Below are positions 23,101 through 34,634 of a DNA stretch of 64,000 nt, piece after piece (position 1 is the first letter of the stretch; each line of letters starts with the position of its first letter). The notes under the pieces were generated by a model. That model was not told the DNA's origin. It did no database searches and saw nothing but the letters and a program-made list of their open reading frames with translations. The stretch lies in NCBI GenBank assembly GCA_905220665.1, contig CAJNAR010000003.1:248001-312000 (forward strand), in the 5' to 3' direction. Position numbers and translations under genes: made by a program. This stretch comes from Albugo candida. Lineage: Eukaryota > Oomycota > Peronosporomycetes > Albuginales > Albuginaceae.

Positions 23101-23888
23101 ATGAATTCTGCTTGTTGAGTTTAATCGCTTCTTCCAGCGATTCGACCAACATGCATACAAGCACAGTTCCAGCTATCTCTTTTGTGTTCGCGACATGGCG
23201 CATGCTAATATTGTCCAATAGCATAGCAACATGCCCCAGACTCCCGCTGAATCGCTCATTGATGTGCAGGTGATTTATTATGATTTGTGTGTATCGCGGG
23301 CAATGCATAGGATAAGTAGTATTTCCTACTATGACCAGAAAGCTGGTAGAATAGATCATTGGATAGACTGTATAATTATCTGAAGAGTACGATTTATTGT
23401 ATACAAATCTGGAAATGACTTGGTAGAACAAATTGACATGACGTATCATAACTATAGAAATAATTTCCGGACGGTCTGCATGTTCTTCGCAGTGCCCGAG
23501 AGATACATACACGTACCCATATTAAGCAAAGCCTCGTTCTCCGCACATTTGTACAGTTTTGACCATACAGAAATCAACCTCTTCTTAGATACCATATACA
23601 CGACCACGGTTGCTGCTGTATGAAAATTCTTGCAGTCTGAAATTACGCTAAAAGTGACAAAACCTGATTTGCGAATCCATAACTATAGTTTTTCCTGTCT
23701 AAGTGATCGAAAATGAAGGATCAATGCGCATTTTTTCTGTTGTGATCACCGACTCGTAGTCACCGATTCAAAGAACGCACATCGAGGTAGCCAATAAGAT
23801 TCTGATATGGTGCTGATTGTGTCTCTATTATCCAATCGCAATTATCCGCGCTGAATATTCGCGAAATTCGCGCGTCATTGTTGCTGGC
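20193..23888. other. Intergenic region with doubtful minus-strand coding traces
   Basis: No gene could be modelled. Several minus-strand stretches look coding but switch frame: 20,717 down to 20,430 (RLEVDGDILRIQTTELVSYS, then in another frame GSVVVKVPSTVNHVIIVLYF); 23,512-22,961 (ERFSGSLGHVAMLLDNISMR and VLVCMLVESLEEAIKLNKQ); and 22,840-22,680 (MDLYERIATIEWCLANCVNR). Short-intron splicing did not join them convincingly. They may be small multi-exon genes that I failed to solve, or pseudogenes. I recognise no family in them. Confidence 0.3.
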
Positions 23889-26800
23889 ATGGATCGTACA
23901 TTGGACAGGAATCAGGAAAGACAAGAAAAAAGAGCGCATTTTCAGCGACTGAACAAGCCTGTATCCCGTGATTCATCAAGGATAAAAAATTCTAAAGGAG
24001 CTCGAGCAAACAAGAATCAGAATGGTGGCCGCGCTTTGGCCGGCAATAAAATACGTGCGCTGCAAGAAAACGATCAACTCGATGCATCTCTCGGCTTCCC
24101 ACTGCTGAAAGATATAGTAGAAAACGAAATGCAAGAAGAAGCAGGAGGCAGAAATCTGTGGAATGAGTCGTGTACAGAACGTCTCGGGTGGCTACTCAAC
24201 TTTCGTGCCTCGACCATGATCGAGAAAATAAATGAAGTGGACAGAGAGGTCAGCGCAATTGATTTGTACTTTATTCAGCAAGATGGTCATGGGTTCAAAA
24301 CGCGTGTTGTGTATCGTCCGTACTTTTACGTTCGCCTCGACGGCCACGGAGCAATTGCTCAACGCGCGATTCTTTTCTTGCAAAAGAAATTCGAAGGTAT
24401 GATGGAAAGCATTACACGAGTATATCGGGAAGACTTGGATCTACCGAATCACCTGAGCGGGAAGAAAGCTCTTCTTCTCAAGCTAGCTTTCGCTACTGTG
24501 AATGATCTGATTCAGGTGAGGAACGAATTAAGCTCGCTGATACTTCGCAATCGAGCACAACAAAAGTCAAAGGAGGCGTACTTGAGCTCATCTACATGTA
24601 GCTCTTCCACTCAGAGACTCTTAGATTTAGAAGATTTGGTAATAAGTGACGATGAAGAAAGCGGTCATCATGCTACCTTGTCGATGCAAGCCAGTATGGA
24701 TGACCCAATCGAGACATCATTTCTTGAACTCCGAGAATACGACGTCCCTTATGCGATGCGAGCAGCAATCGATCTAGATCTCCGAGTCGGATCTTGGTAT
24801 CATGTCAAATATATTCATATGGAGCCATATGATCCTCATCATATCTCCAAGGACGCTCAATTAGTAGACAAAGCAGAGCCTATCGTTTGTGCTTTTGACA
24901 TTGAAACCACAAAACAGCCATTGAAGTTTCCTGATGCGAATGCAGGGGATCAGATTTACATGATTTCATACATGATTGACCGTCAAGGTTTTCTTCTGGT
25001 CAACCGCGAGTTTGTATCTGAATCCATTCCGGCCTTTGAATACACTCCGAAACAAGTCTACCCCGGAGAATTTGAGGTTATCAACGTAGAGAATGAGAAA
25101 AATCTTTTGGAAGCATTCATTTCCCACCTTAAAGAAGCACGTCCCCATATCTACGTCACGTACAATGGAGATTTCTTTGATTGGCCTTTTCTAGAAGTTC
25201 GCTGTCAAATGCATCATATCGATATGTCGAAAGCTCTCGGCATTTTCAAAACACGCGCTGGAATGAACAATAAGAAGGGAAAACGTGTTGAGTCGGAAGG
25301 CTACACCGAAGAAGACACAATCGCTGGGGACAAGAAATTCGATTCCTCGAATGTCACTTATGAATATCGTGGTCATGCATGCGTGCATTTGGATGCATTC
25401 TGCTGGGTTAAACGTGACTCTTATCTTCCTCAAGGTTCACAAGGGCTCAAAGCTGTGACGAAATACAAATTAGGCTATGATCCCGTTGAAGTGGATGCGG
25501 AAGATATGCTTTCCTTGGCACAAGAAGACCCGATGCAAATGGCGACGTACTCAGTATCTGATGCTGTCGCAACCTTTTACTTGTATGAAAAGTACGTTCA
25601 TTTATTCGTTTTCTCTCTCTGCACAATCATCCCACTTTCGAGCGAGGACGTTCTCCGAAAAGGCTCTGGAACCTTATGTGAGGCGCTCCTAATGGTCGAA
25701 GCTTTCCGTGGAAATATTATTTGTCCCAATAAGAGCACAAACGGTATCAAATGGAGTGAAGGCGAAGAAGAAAAGTTTCATCGAGATACGTACCTTCTCG
25801 AGAATGAGACTTATGTCGGCGGTCACGTGGAGTGCCTTGAATCAGGCGTATTTCGATCAGATCTCGAGTATGACTTCAAAATAGAGACCCAGGCTATTGA
25901 TCTACTTATTGAGAATCTTGATAGTGATCTGAAATCAGCGCTGGAAAGTGAGTGTGGGATCGCTGGTTGTGATGTGGAGGGTCAAGTGCTTGATTACTCA
26001 ACTGTGAAGTCGCAGCTGAAGGACAAGCTACTATCGCTCAAGCAGAAACCACAAAGACGAGAACTCCCTTTGATTTATCATTTTGATGTCGGAGCAATGT
26101 ACCCAAATATCATTCTCACAAATCGCTTGCAACCTTGTGCGATTGTCACGGAACGAGAATGTGCCGCATGTACTTTCAATACAACCTGTGGGCAGACTTT
26201 GTTACAGACACAAACTGGCAATAAAGATGTTATGTCTAGCTCGGATATTTGCCAACGAGAGCTGGAATGGGTATGGAGAGGAGATTACTACCCAGCCCGC
26301 AAGCAGGAATACTTATCGCTAAAGACTCAAGTGCAGTACGAGAACTTTCCAATCTCTTCAAAAGATCGTTTGAACGCAGACACGGTCAGGATGGTGCCTT
26401 ATACATCGTTATCCAAGGGTACACAAGGACGAATTTTGAAAGAAAGGCTGAAAGCATACTGCTCAAATGTTTATAAGAAGAATAAGATCACACGTGAAGA
26501 AACGAGGCAGGCTACAATCTGCATGCGTGAGAATCCCTTTTATGTCAACACTGTCCGCGCCTTTCGGGATCGACGTTATGAATACAAAAGCCTCACGAAA
26601 AAGTGGAAGAAGGCATACACTGAAGCCGAAAAGGAACAAGACGCACTCAACATGAAATACGCACAGGACAAATCGTTGGTATACGATTCGCTACAACTGG
26701 CTCACAAATGCATTCTTAACTCGTTTTACGGCTATGTTATGCGTAAAGGAGCTCGATGGCATTCAATGGAAATGGCCGGTGTGGTTACGCACACTGGAAG

Positions 26801-29800
26801 TCAGATTATCAAGCAGGCCCGAGAATGGATCGAGCGAATTGGAAGGCCCTTGGAGCTTGACACGGATGGTATTTGGTGCATACTTCCGTCCTCATTTCCA
26901 GACACTGTACAGTTCCAAGTCGTCTCCTCCGTGCAGGACTCCTTACAAAGTCCGCAAACTCGAGAGATTTCGTATCCATGCATTCTTTTGAATGCTTTGG
27001 TGGAAAAATCATTCCAAAATCCTCAGTATCATGAACAAGATGAAAATGGGCTTTGGAAAACACGCAGCGAGTGCTCCATTTACTTTGAAATTGACGGGCC
27101 GTATAAGTGTATGGTGCTACCTGCATCGACCGACGAAGGAAGACTTTTGAAGAAACGATATGCTGTATTCCATGAAGATGGGACGCTCGCCGAACTCAAG
27201 GGTTTTGAATTAAAACGACGAGGGGAATTAGAGCTTGTGAAAGCATTTCAATCTCGTGTGTTTGACGCCTTCCTAGACGGAAACAGTTTGGAAGAATGCT
27301 ATGCAAGCGTAGCTGCTTGTGCCAATCGCTGGCTCGATATTCTTGAAAGTCGTGGAGCAGGGATGCACGAATCTGAAGTACTTGAGCTTCTCACAGAGAA
27401 AAAAACAATGTCGGGGTCGGTATCTCAATACGGCAACCAGAAATCCACCAGTTTGACGACTGCAAAACGGCTGGCGGAACTCCTGGGTGACGATTTGCTT
27501 CAAGGTCGAACTGGACTCACCTGTGAGTATATCATCGCTTCAAAGCCTTCACATGAAAAAGTGACGGAACGAGCTATTCCAGCCGCGATCTTTGCCATTC
27601 AAGACGATGCAGTCAAGTGGCATTACTTGCGAAAATGGTGCAAGGATTCGGAATTGATGAGCATCAATGTGTGTGATTTACTTGATTGGGAATATTACTG
27701 GCAACGATTTGCATCCACAGTCCAAAAAATTATCTCCATCCCTGCAGCTTTTCAAAATATCCAGAATCCAGTTCCTCGAGTCGCTCTTCCCGATTGGACA
27801 TTGAAAAAAGTTCGCGAGCAACATGCAAAGCATCAGCAAGGAAGCATGCTCAAGTATTTGGTAACGCCAGCTCAAGTTGAGGCCGTCTCCCATCAAAACC
27901 CCTCCGACTGTGATATGACGGACGCTGCGGACCTTACGGCTACCATGGTGCAAGCGGAGGTGACTTGTTCTTTGCAGCAGGTCAAAGTCGTGAAATTCGG
28001 CGACGTTCCCGTTGACGAATGGCTTCAAGCTCGCAAATATCGATGGAAGGAATTGTTGCAAAAGCGTTCTCGATTACGGGTGATGAGAGAGAAAAACTTC
28101 AGAAATGAACGACTTATGGCCAATTTGAGCAAACGCAATCGATTTAAAGACGATAGCTTCTCGGAAGGTCGAAATTTGCGACGAAAGGGACTTTCATCGT
28201 TCATGATTGAGAATTTTGTCTTTGATACGCAAAAGACTTTGGCGAATGAAGCTTGGGAACTGATTGAGATATTTCAGGAAGAAAATTCTGCTGGGAGACT
28301 GATATGTTGGCTAATCACTTCGGAATCGAGGCTACTCCAGCGCATTGAGCTCAAAGTACCTCGTGTATTCTACCTGGAATGCATTGCTAAGGATGGGGAA
28401 GAGGAGGAGCGCCTTGGGATTTTAGAGAGTCGTCTTGCGTCTGTAGCAAAACGTGTTCATCGAACGCTTCCTCATGACGGCGGGCAATCACAATCAATGG
28501 AAGGATTGGTCTTATTAGAGCTCCGATTGAGTGAAGAACACTTTCAAAAGAACCAGAAACAATTGATCCCTGAAATCATGGCTGATCCACTCGTTGTCAA
28601 GATCCATGAGCTACAAGTAGATCCATTGGTGCGCGCTGTCTGCAAGCTCGGGTGTGTGATCACAAGTGACCTCAACCATCAAAGTAGGATCGATGCAGAC
28701 AATGCGTCTTCCCTTTCATCCAGTTTGGGTCAATTCAAGCTGGATGACCTTAGATTCCAGTCAACTGCAAGCGTGCCATACTTGCCTTCATCAAGGCAAA
28801 AGATCGAGTCAATTAGCGAACGAGGAACGCATTTACCAGCCACAAATCGGATTCTCTTATACCACACACAGCAAAATAATCGAGCAGCCCTGGCGATCGT
28901 TAATCCGTGTGAAATGGTCGTAGAAGGAGATGTATCTGAAAGTCGACACATTCGTTGCAGAGGGTTTGCGTCGATCTGGCTCGCTGATCCTGCAAGTGGG
29001 AGCGTCAAATCCACCAAGCAATTATCCCAAAGCCTTGAGGAGATGATTCCTGACCTTTTTGTAACGTACCAGAATCAGAATACCAAGCAGCAACGCGCTG
29101 AATCCGCTTTACTCATGGAGACCTGTTCTTTTGATGCCCATATTGTCAAAGACATCAATGCTGCCTTCTCTGCAGCAAATGCGTTCCTGTGCAAGCTTCA
29201 AAATTCACAGATGCGATCAGCTCATCGTCCTGCGATTGTGGTCGCTCAATCTTGTTTTGGTCCCGATCAGCGTCGTCTACGGTCAAAGATGACGTGTCTA
29301 CACGAGTTCCCGCTTGTTCTTTTGCCCTGGAGGAGTAGTGAAGCCCCGATCTTTCGAGCTCTTACATGGCGAACCGAAGTAAGTCGTGCAATCGTTCCCA
29401 AACTCTTTGAAATGATGCATTTCGCCGATGAACTGATCGCATGTGCTCGGTATGCGCATATACCCGTCGGTAACTTTGTGAGCCTGACACGGGGCATTGG
29501 CTCAACCGATCATTCATTAACAGTCTTGGACATTTTGTATTCCCGTATCCTGACAGCTCACAAGCATCTTTGGTGGCATTCATCACGACTCGAGTTGGAC
29601 GAAATGGCTGCGTCTTGGCTACCATCGACACCTTCCGTGCTTGTTTCCAACACTGGGTCTTATCCGCATGTATGCGCAGAGTTGGAACTGGACGGCCTGG
29701 CTGTGTGCTCGATCCTCACAAGTTCTCAGCTTGCTTCGCTGGAGACTGATTTCTCCTTTTGTCTAAGTGACACAAGTCAAAGTCGTCTTGGAATGCAACA

Positions 29801-31350
29801 CCCAACTTCAGAAGCGCTCCTCAAAACATCTGAACCAAGCTCAGTAGCGTTCTCATTGTTACGTTCTTTGGTGACGACTTTGTTCAAAGACTTTGTGGCC
29901 ACACGGAACCAATTTGCTGATTATTTGCTTCAGCAAGTATATCGATGGCTTTGTGCCTCCCATGGAGCGCTTTCTTACGATCGAGAACTTGTGGAAATGG
30001 TACAGTTGCTCATGCGAAAAGCTCTGCTTCAATTGCTGGCTGAATTTCGGCGCTTGGGTGCCGAAGTGATCTATGCCGACGTTGGCAACTCGAAAATAGT
30101 CATCAATACAAAACGTAACTCTATGAAGGAAGCGCAGTCGTATCTCAACTTTGTGCTTACGACTATAGCCAAGCAAGAAATGTTTCAGGTGCTCCAATTA
30201 ACGCCAAGAAGGGTACGTTGCGAGTGAATGTGTTGATACGCTTGTCTGGGAAAGCTAATGCTTCTCTCTGTAGTTTCTCTCCCATCTCTTCTTTTACGAT
30301 ATTGAAAATTACGGGGCCGTTGCATGGGACACAGACTCGAATGAGTCCAAGAGCCCAAAACCGATGGAAGACGCCTTACACGTCATTTCGCACTGGAATA
30401 TCGCCAACTATTTACCGGCTGGCGTTGACGAATACTTTGTCTTACTGGTCGGCCAATTCATACGACGATATGCGAAATTTCATATTCAGCCTAAAAGCGA
30501 TGAAAACAACCAAATGAAAGAATCTATCGATGAGTACTTTGATCAGGATATGCATATGAAACAACAGCTTCCAAAGTATTTGCAAAATCTGATGCGATCG
30601 TATTTTGCCAACAAAATGCTTCGTATCGTCACAGAGATTAACCAATGTGACTTGGATCCTTCCAGTTTCCCCATGTATGCTGGATCACATCTTCCTCTAC
30701 AGAATCCTGCTTTAGAGCTGCTCAAATCGGTGACGGCTATTTTTGCACTGGAACCAGCAGTAGCACTCGAAGTTGAAAATGTCAAGCGAACGCTTCTTCG
30801 AGTCTTGAATGTGAGTGAATTTGCAGAAGCGGCCCGATTTCGTAATCCTTCGCTCTCGTTCATTATTCCTCAAGTGATTTGCTCGACTTGCAATTTGTGC
30901 CGCTCAATCGATGTGTGTCGTGATCCGCAGCTGTTTCAGGTCAACGTGCTCGGTGAAGATGTAAATGATTCGACTCGGGACGAGAAAACGGAACGGGAAG
31001 AGAATACGATGGTCCAGATTCAAAGTGCCTGGCATTGTCCACGTTGTTTAACCTCGTACGATCTCGAGCTCATGGAGCTTATCCTAGTGGAGATGGTGCA
31101 GTTCACATCACTCAACTACCAGCTTCAGGATCTTTACTGCTACAAATGTCAACTTCCGAAAGAGCACAAAATGTCACAATATTGTAAGTGTTCTGGGAAC
31201 TATATATTATCACAGGGTGGAATTCAGAGCAAGAATCAATGGAGTCACCTCGGCGGTGATATCCACCAAACCATTCACATTTTATCGCGTATAGCGGTGC
31301 AGCACCAATTTTATTATCTCCAAGAAGTGTGCGAGACGCTACAACTGTGA
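23889..31350 (+). CDS. POLE: DNA polymerase epsilon catalytic subunit A
   Basis: Leading-strand replicative B-family polymerase with proofreading exonuclease. Two exons: 23,889-30,212 and 30,274-31,350; the 61-nt GT-AG intron keeps frame and joins TPRR to FLSHLFFYDIENYG. The product is about 2466 residues, slightly longer than human POLE. Exonuclease motifs are complete: FDIETTK (D337, E339), YNGDFFDWPF (D428) and YSVSDA (Y554, D558). Polymerase motif A reads HFDVGAMYPNIILTNRLQP (D733), motif B lies in CILNSFYGY, and motif C reads LDTDGIW (D991, D993). The inactive second polymerase half follows. The C-terminus carries the two cysteine clusters (CSTCNLC with CPRC, then CYKC with CKC) that bind the accessory subunits. 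The first in-frame ATG, at 23,889, was chosen. The transporter/PLD gene starts 296 bp downstream on the same strand. Confidence 0.95.
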
Positions 31351-31645
31351 TCGTAAAATGTGTATGCCCACTCACCACTGTGCAAGACATCAGTCAGTAT
31401 CACTCTACAAATTATTATCGTCGCTAGTGCTCGAACAATATGATAATACATAGTTTAGATTGGCTTGCTATAATTGCACTCTTTGTTCCTTTCTGTTCTG
31501 ACTGTACCTTAAAAGTATCTTTTAGCCAGTGACTAGCTATGCAAATTATTATCTTGCTATCATAGCTACCAGTACTATAGAAATCAGTTGGGGTATTAAA
31601 CAAGCGAAGAGACCGATACAAATACATAAGAGGTAAGGCGTTGCC

Positions 31646-34471
31646 ATGCAGTCACCCATACAGGGTCAAAAATATACACTCACGTCTCCAAAAAAACTTG
31701 CACCGAGCGATACTATGACAGAAACGACTCCATTTCTCACGAATCGAAAGCTTCAGCCTAAGAATCTCGAAGGGAGGAGAAAGAAAAAGTCGAGGGTGTA
31801 TCAAACATCAGAGCATTCGGATATCATTAAAAAAGATGGTGTCGCAAAAAAGAATTCAAAAACGAGGGGAAATGGACCATTACCGCTTTGGTTTCGAGGC
31901 ACAATCACGCTAGCCGTAGCACTCACCTTTCTTTGTGTTCTTTCGTTATTGGCGTATGATAAACACCCAGCAGCGTCACATATACCGACTTTGTATGTCG
32001 GCGTTTTAAATTCGTTGATTGGAAGCTACTTATCCGCAAGCGGGTATTGCTGTCAGAAATGGGCGCACCTGAAAGTTGAGCACCGCCCGCACATTGGATC
32101 CGCCTCTCAGCAAGGATCTTTCATTTTGGGGCTGATACTCTTGGCTATTGGAACTGTATCTGCTGTACTTAACTTGGGCTTACTTGGGCAAGCTGTGCAA
32201 GCCCCATTTGCAGCACTCACGTTGATTCACAGCGCCTTACTTGCTCGATTTGTTCTGAAAGAGAAGTACTCGGTCTACGATGCACTATCAAGTATCTTTA
32301 TCGTTTTAGGAGTTGGTGTGAGTGTATTTGCTGCGCAGTCTAGTTCTACCTTGATGCACGAAGCGTATACGTTGAATTCGCTTTATAATGTATTCTTCCG
32401 CAATTCTGTGATGCCGGGATTGTATACTATCACCTCGATACTAGTTGTCACTTTTCTTCTTCGTAGAGTCCGTTCTGCACGCTTACGTCGTCAAAAAATA
32501 GGTCTTTTCGCATTCAGCTTTTGTGCGGGGATCATGGCTGGGTATACAAGTCTCACGACAAAGTCAACGCTGGAGATACTCAAGTCCATTTTCACTTCTC
32601 CGTCACAATCACCGCTACGTTCTGATATACTGAGCTCGGTGATCATGAATCCGTTATTCATCGTGCTGGTCGTCGGTATTCCGGCGTCTCTCAGTACACA
32701 ATTGTTTCTTCTCAACAAAGGGCTGGAACACTTTGGAACTCTTAAGTTCATTCCTTTGTATCAGGCTTTTATCATTCTTGGAAATATGTTCTGTGGGGCG
32801 GTATTTTTCAATGAGATGATGCACTATACCGCTAAGGCTCTGATATTATTCTTGATTGGAGTATTGATTACCGTTTCCGGGGTCTGTATGCTGCTAGCCA
32901 AGGTAGAACTGGAACGCAGAAACTCGGATGCGACACGGAAAACTTCTGCTGATGATCAGGATCCAGGATCCGCCGAGTCTGAGCTATCTCAATTTGAAAC
33001 AATGTTTTCTTTTTCTGAAATGAAGTGGGCAACAACCGAATCGAATCCCCATGATCTTGTAATGGCCCATGACTTTGATGAATGCAAAAAGATGATTGTG
33101 AGTCTCATGCAATCAGCAACAAAATCGATCCATTATTCGACATTTCTATGCGATTTCGCTCAGCCACTGAATAAATTTAAAGGAGAAGACGGGGATTTGA
33201 GTATCATATCGTGCATTACTGCAGCAGCAGCTCGTGGCGTTTCGATACATATTCTGTACAATCCAGTCGGGGACTATGGAACGGAAACAATCAATCGGGT
33301 GCAAGCTCAATTACCCCCTGGAGTATTTTTGACTTGCGCTATCAGCAATTTAGGGCCGGGTCCACTGACAAAGTGGTTTTCCAACAACTCGAAATATGCA
33401 TTCCATCACCAAAAGTATCTCTGCATTGACGGAACTAGGATAATGGTTACAGGTTGTGACGTTAACCGTGAAAGAAATGGCTGGTTGGAACGGAATGAAT
33501 TAGGATACTATTGGCATGAGGTTAGTGTTTTGGCAAAATGCACCTCAGACATGTTTGAATGGATTTGTCATAACCACGGTGACAACGAATTAACGTATAC
33601 TCCTGTACATCGTCGACTATCAACCGTCACGCAGACTCGGCACCATTATGACGAGAAGCTGGATGCTAATGCACCACCATTTCCTCTCGTGTCAGGTGGC
33701 TGGAGGGAAGAGAATGCAATGGTGAACATGATTCTCAATGCAACTCGGTCCATTCATCTAGAAAATCAAATTATGATATCAGGCGGTAACTTGCAACACA
33801 ATCGCGTTCTCAAAGCCATAGCATCACGTGTCGCTCGGGCTTTTGACGAAAAAGATCAAGGTTTTCATGTTATAATTCTGACAAATAAGGCACAACAAGA
33901 TGAACCTTCACTCGTAACCCGTTGGTACTGCACTTTATCGACACAGTGGTCTATGGAACAACTGGAAATTGCGATGTTATCGTTTGGAATACCACGGAAT
34001 GAGATCGCAAATTATGTTTATATCGGGAGACTTGTAGCGGATGGTGTGTTGGTGAAGATACACTCAAACATTCTGATCACAGACGGGCAGTACGCACTCC
34101 GATCATCTTCTAATCTAGCGGATCGAAGTCTCAGTTTTCGCCCGACCGATACAGAACTCGGTTTATTATTCTCAGGACAAGTGGTCACTCAATTCCAGCA
34201 AAAATTATGGAACATGTATTTCCGCACAAAAGACGTTCCATACACGATAGAAAAAGTGTTTGCGCTTTTACGTACATCAACAATTCCATCCAATATCAAA
34301 TTAAAGTCGACTAGCTGTGTCGTACAGCTACGCAAACGCCCGTGGAATCCAATGCTCACCCGATTTCTGATGAGTACTTTCATTCACGCAAGTGAGGGTG
34401 CGACAGGAGGGCGACGAAAGGTGACATATCAAGTCCAAGCAAAATGCATTGGTAATTCGACTCTCAGCTAA
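31646..34471 (+). CDS. Multi-spanning NIPA-like protein fused to a phospholipase D-like domain
   Basis: Single exon, 941 residues. Residues 1-80 are a Lys-rich cytosolic start. About 81-423 hold eight to nine hydrophobic segments resembling the drug/metabolite transporter fold of NIPA-type (DUF803) magnesium transporters, with FFNEMMHYTAKALILFLIG near the end. Residues about 480-860 form a two-lobed PLD-like domain. The first HKD motif is intact (H588, K590, D595 in HHQKYLCIDG). The second has His and Asp but Asn replaces Lys (H806-S-N808, D813), followed by the usual SSNLADRS. Transmembrane PLD classes are known from oomycetes, and this may be one. PLD enzymes cut phosphodiester bonds of lipids or nucleic acids and need both motifs, so activity here is uncertain. 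The domain sits next to a membrane, so a lipid substrate is a reasonable guess only. The dynein-like gene starts 163 bp downstream. Confidence 0.8.
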   Translation: MQSPIQGQKYTLTSPKKLAPSDTMTETTPFLTNRKLQPKNLEGRRKKKSRVYQTSEHSDIIKKDGVAKKNSKTRGNGPLPLWFRGTITLAVALTFLCVLSLLAYDKHPAASHIPTLYVGVLNSLIGSYLSASGYCCQKWAHLKVEHRPHIGSASQQGSFILGLILLAIGTVSAVLNLGLLGQAVQAPFAALTLIHSALLARFVLKEKYSVYDALSSIFIVLGVGVSVFAAQSSSTLMHEAYTLNSLYNVFFRNSVMPGLYTITSILVVTFLLRRVRSARLRRQKIGLFAFSFCAGIMAGYTSLTTKSTLEILKSIFTSPSQSPLRSDILSSVIMNPLFIVLVVGIPASLSTQLFLLNKGLEHFGTLKFIPLYQAFIILGNMFCGAVFFNEMMHYTAKALILFLIGVLITVSGVCMLLAKVELERRNSDATRKTSADDQDPGSAESELSQFETMFSFSEMKWATTESNPHDLVMAHDFDECKKMIVSLMQSATKSIHYSTFLCDFAQPLNKFKGEDGDLSIISCITAAAARGVSIHILYNPVGDYGTETINRVQAQLPPGVFLTCAISNLGPGPLTKWFSNNSKYAFHHQKYLCIDGTRIMVTGCDVNRERNGWLERNELGYYWHEVSVLAKCTSDMFEWICHNHGDNELTYTPVHRRLSTVTQTRHHYDEKLDANAPPFPLVSGGWREENAMVNMILNATRSIHLENQIMISGGNLQHNRVLKAIASRVARAFDEKDQGFHVIILTNKAQQDEPSLVTRWYCTLSTQWSMEQLEIAMLSFGIPRNEIANYVYIGRLVADGVLVKIHSNILITDGQYALRSSSNLADRSLSFRPTDTELGLLFSGQVVTQFQQKLWNMYFRTKDVPYTIEKVFALLRTSTIPSNIKLKSTSCVVQLRKRPWNPMLTRFLMSTFIHASEGATGGRRKVTYQVQAKCIGNSTLS

Positions 34472-34634
34472 GAGAGCCGCAAATTAAAGTGTCAGTCAGT
34501 GCATTTTTCTTTTCCATTTAAGAATCGTCAATATATGCATATTTATCCTCACAAAACTGATCCAAAAATCGGGGTCTTCAAAACTGGGCCTTTAAGCTTG
34601 TTCTGTCGTTCTGTGACCTTTGGCTTATCGAGCC

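Noticed and set aside
23817..23888. N-terminal extension of the polymerase epsilon frame by 24 residues
   Set aside because: The frame is open, but its first codon is TTG. The first ATG is at 23,889 and eukaryotic starts are expected, so the shorter start was used. The same reasoning moved the starts of the dynein-like gene, symplekin and the 603-residue protein.
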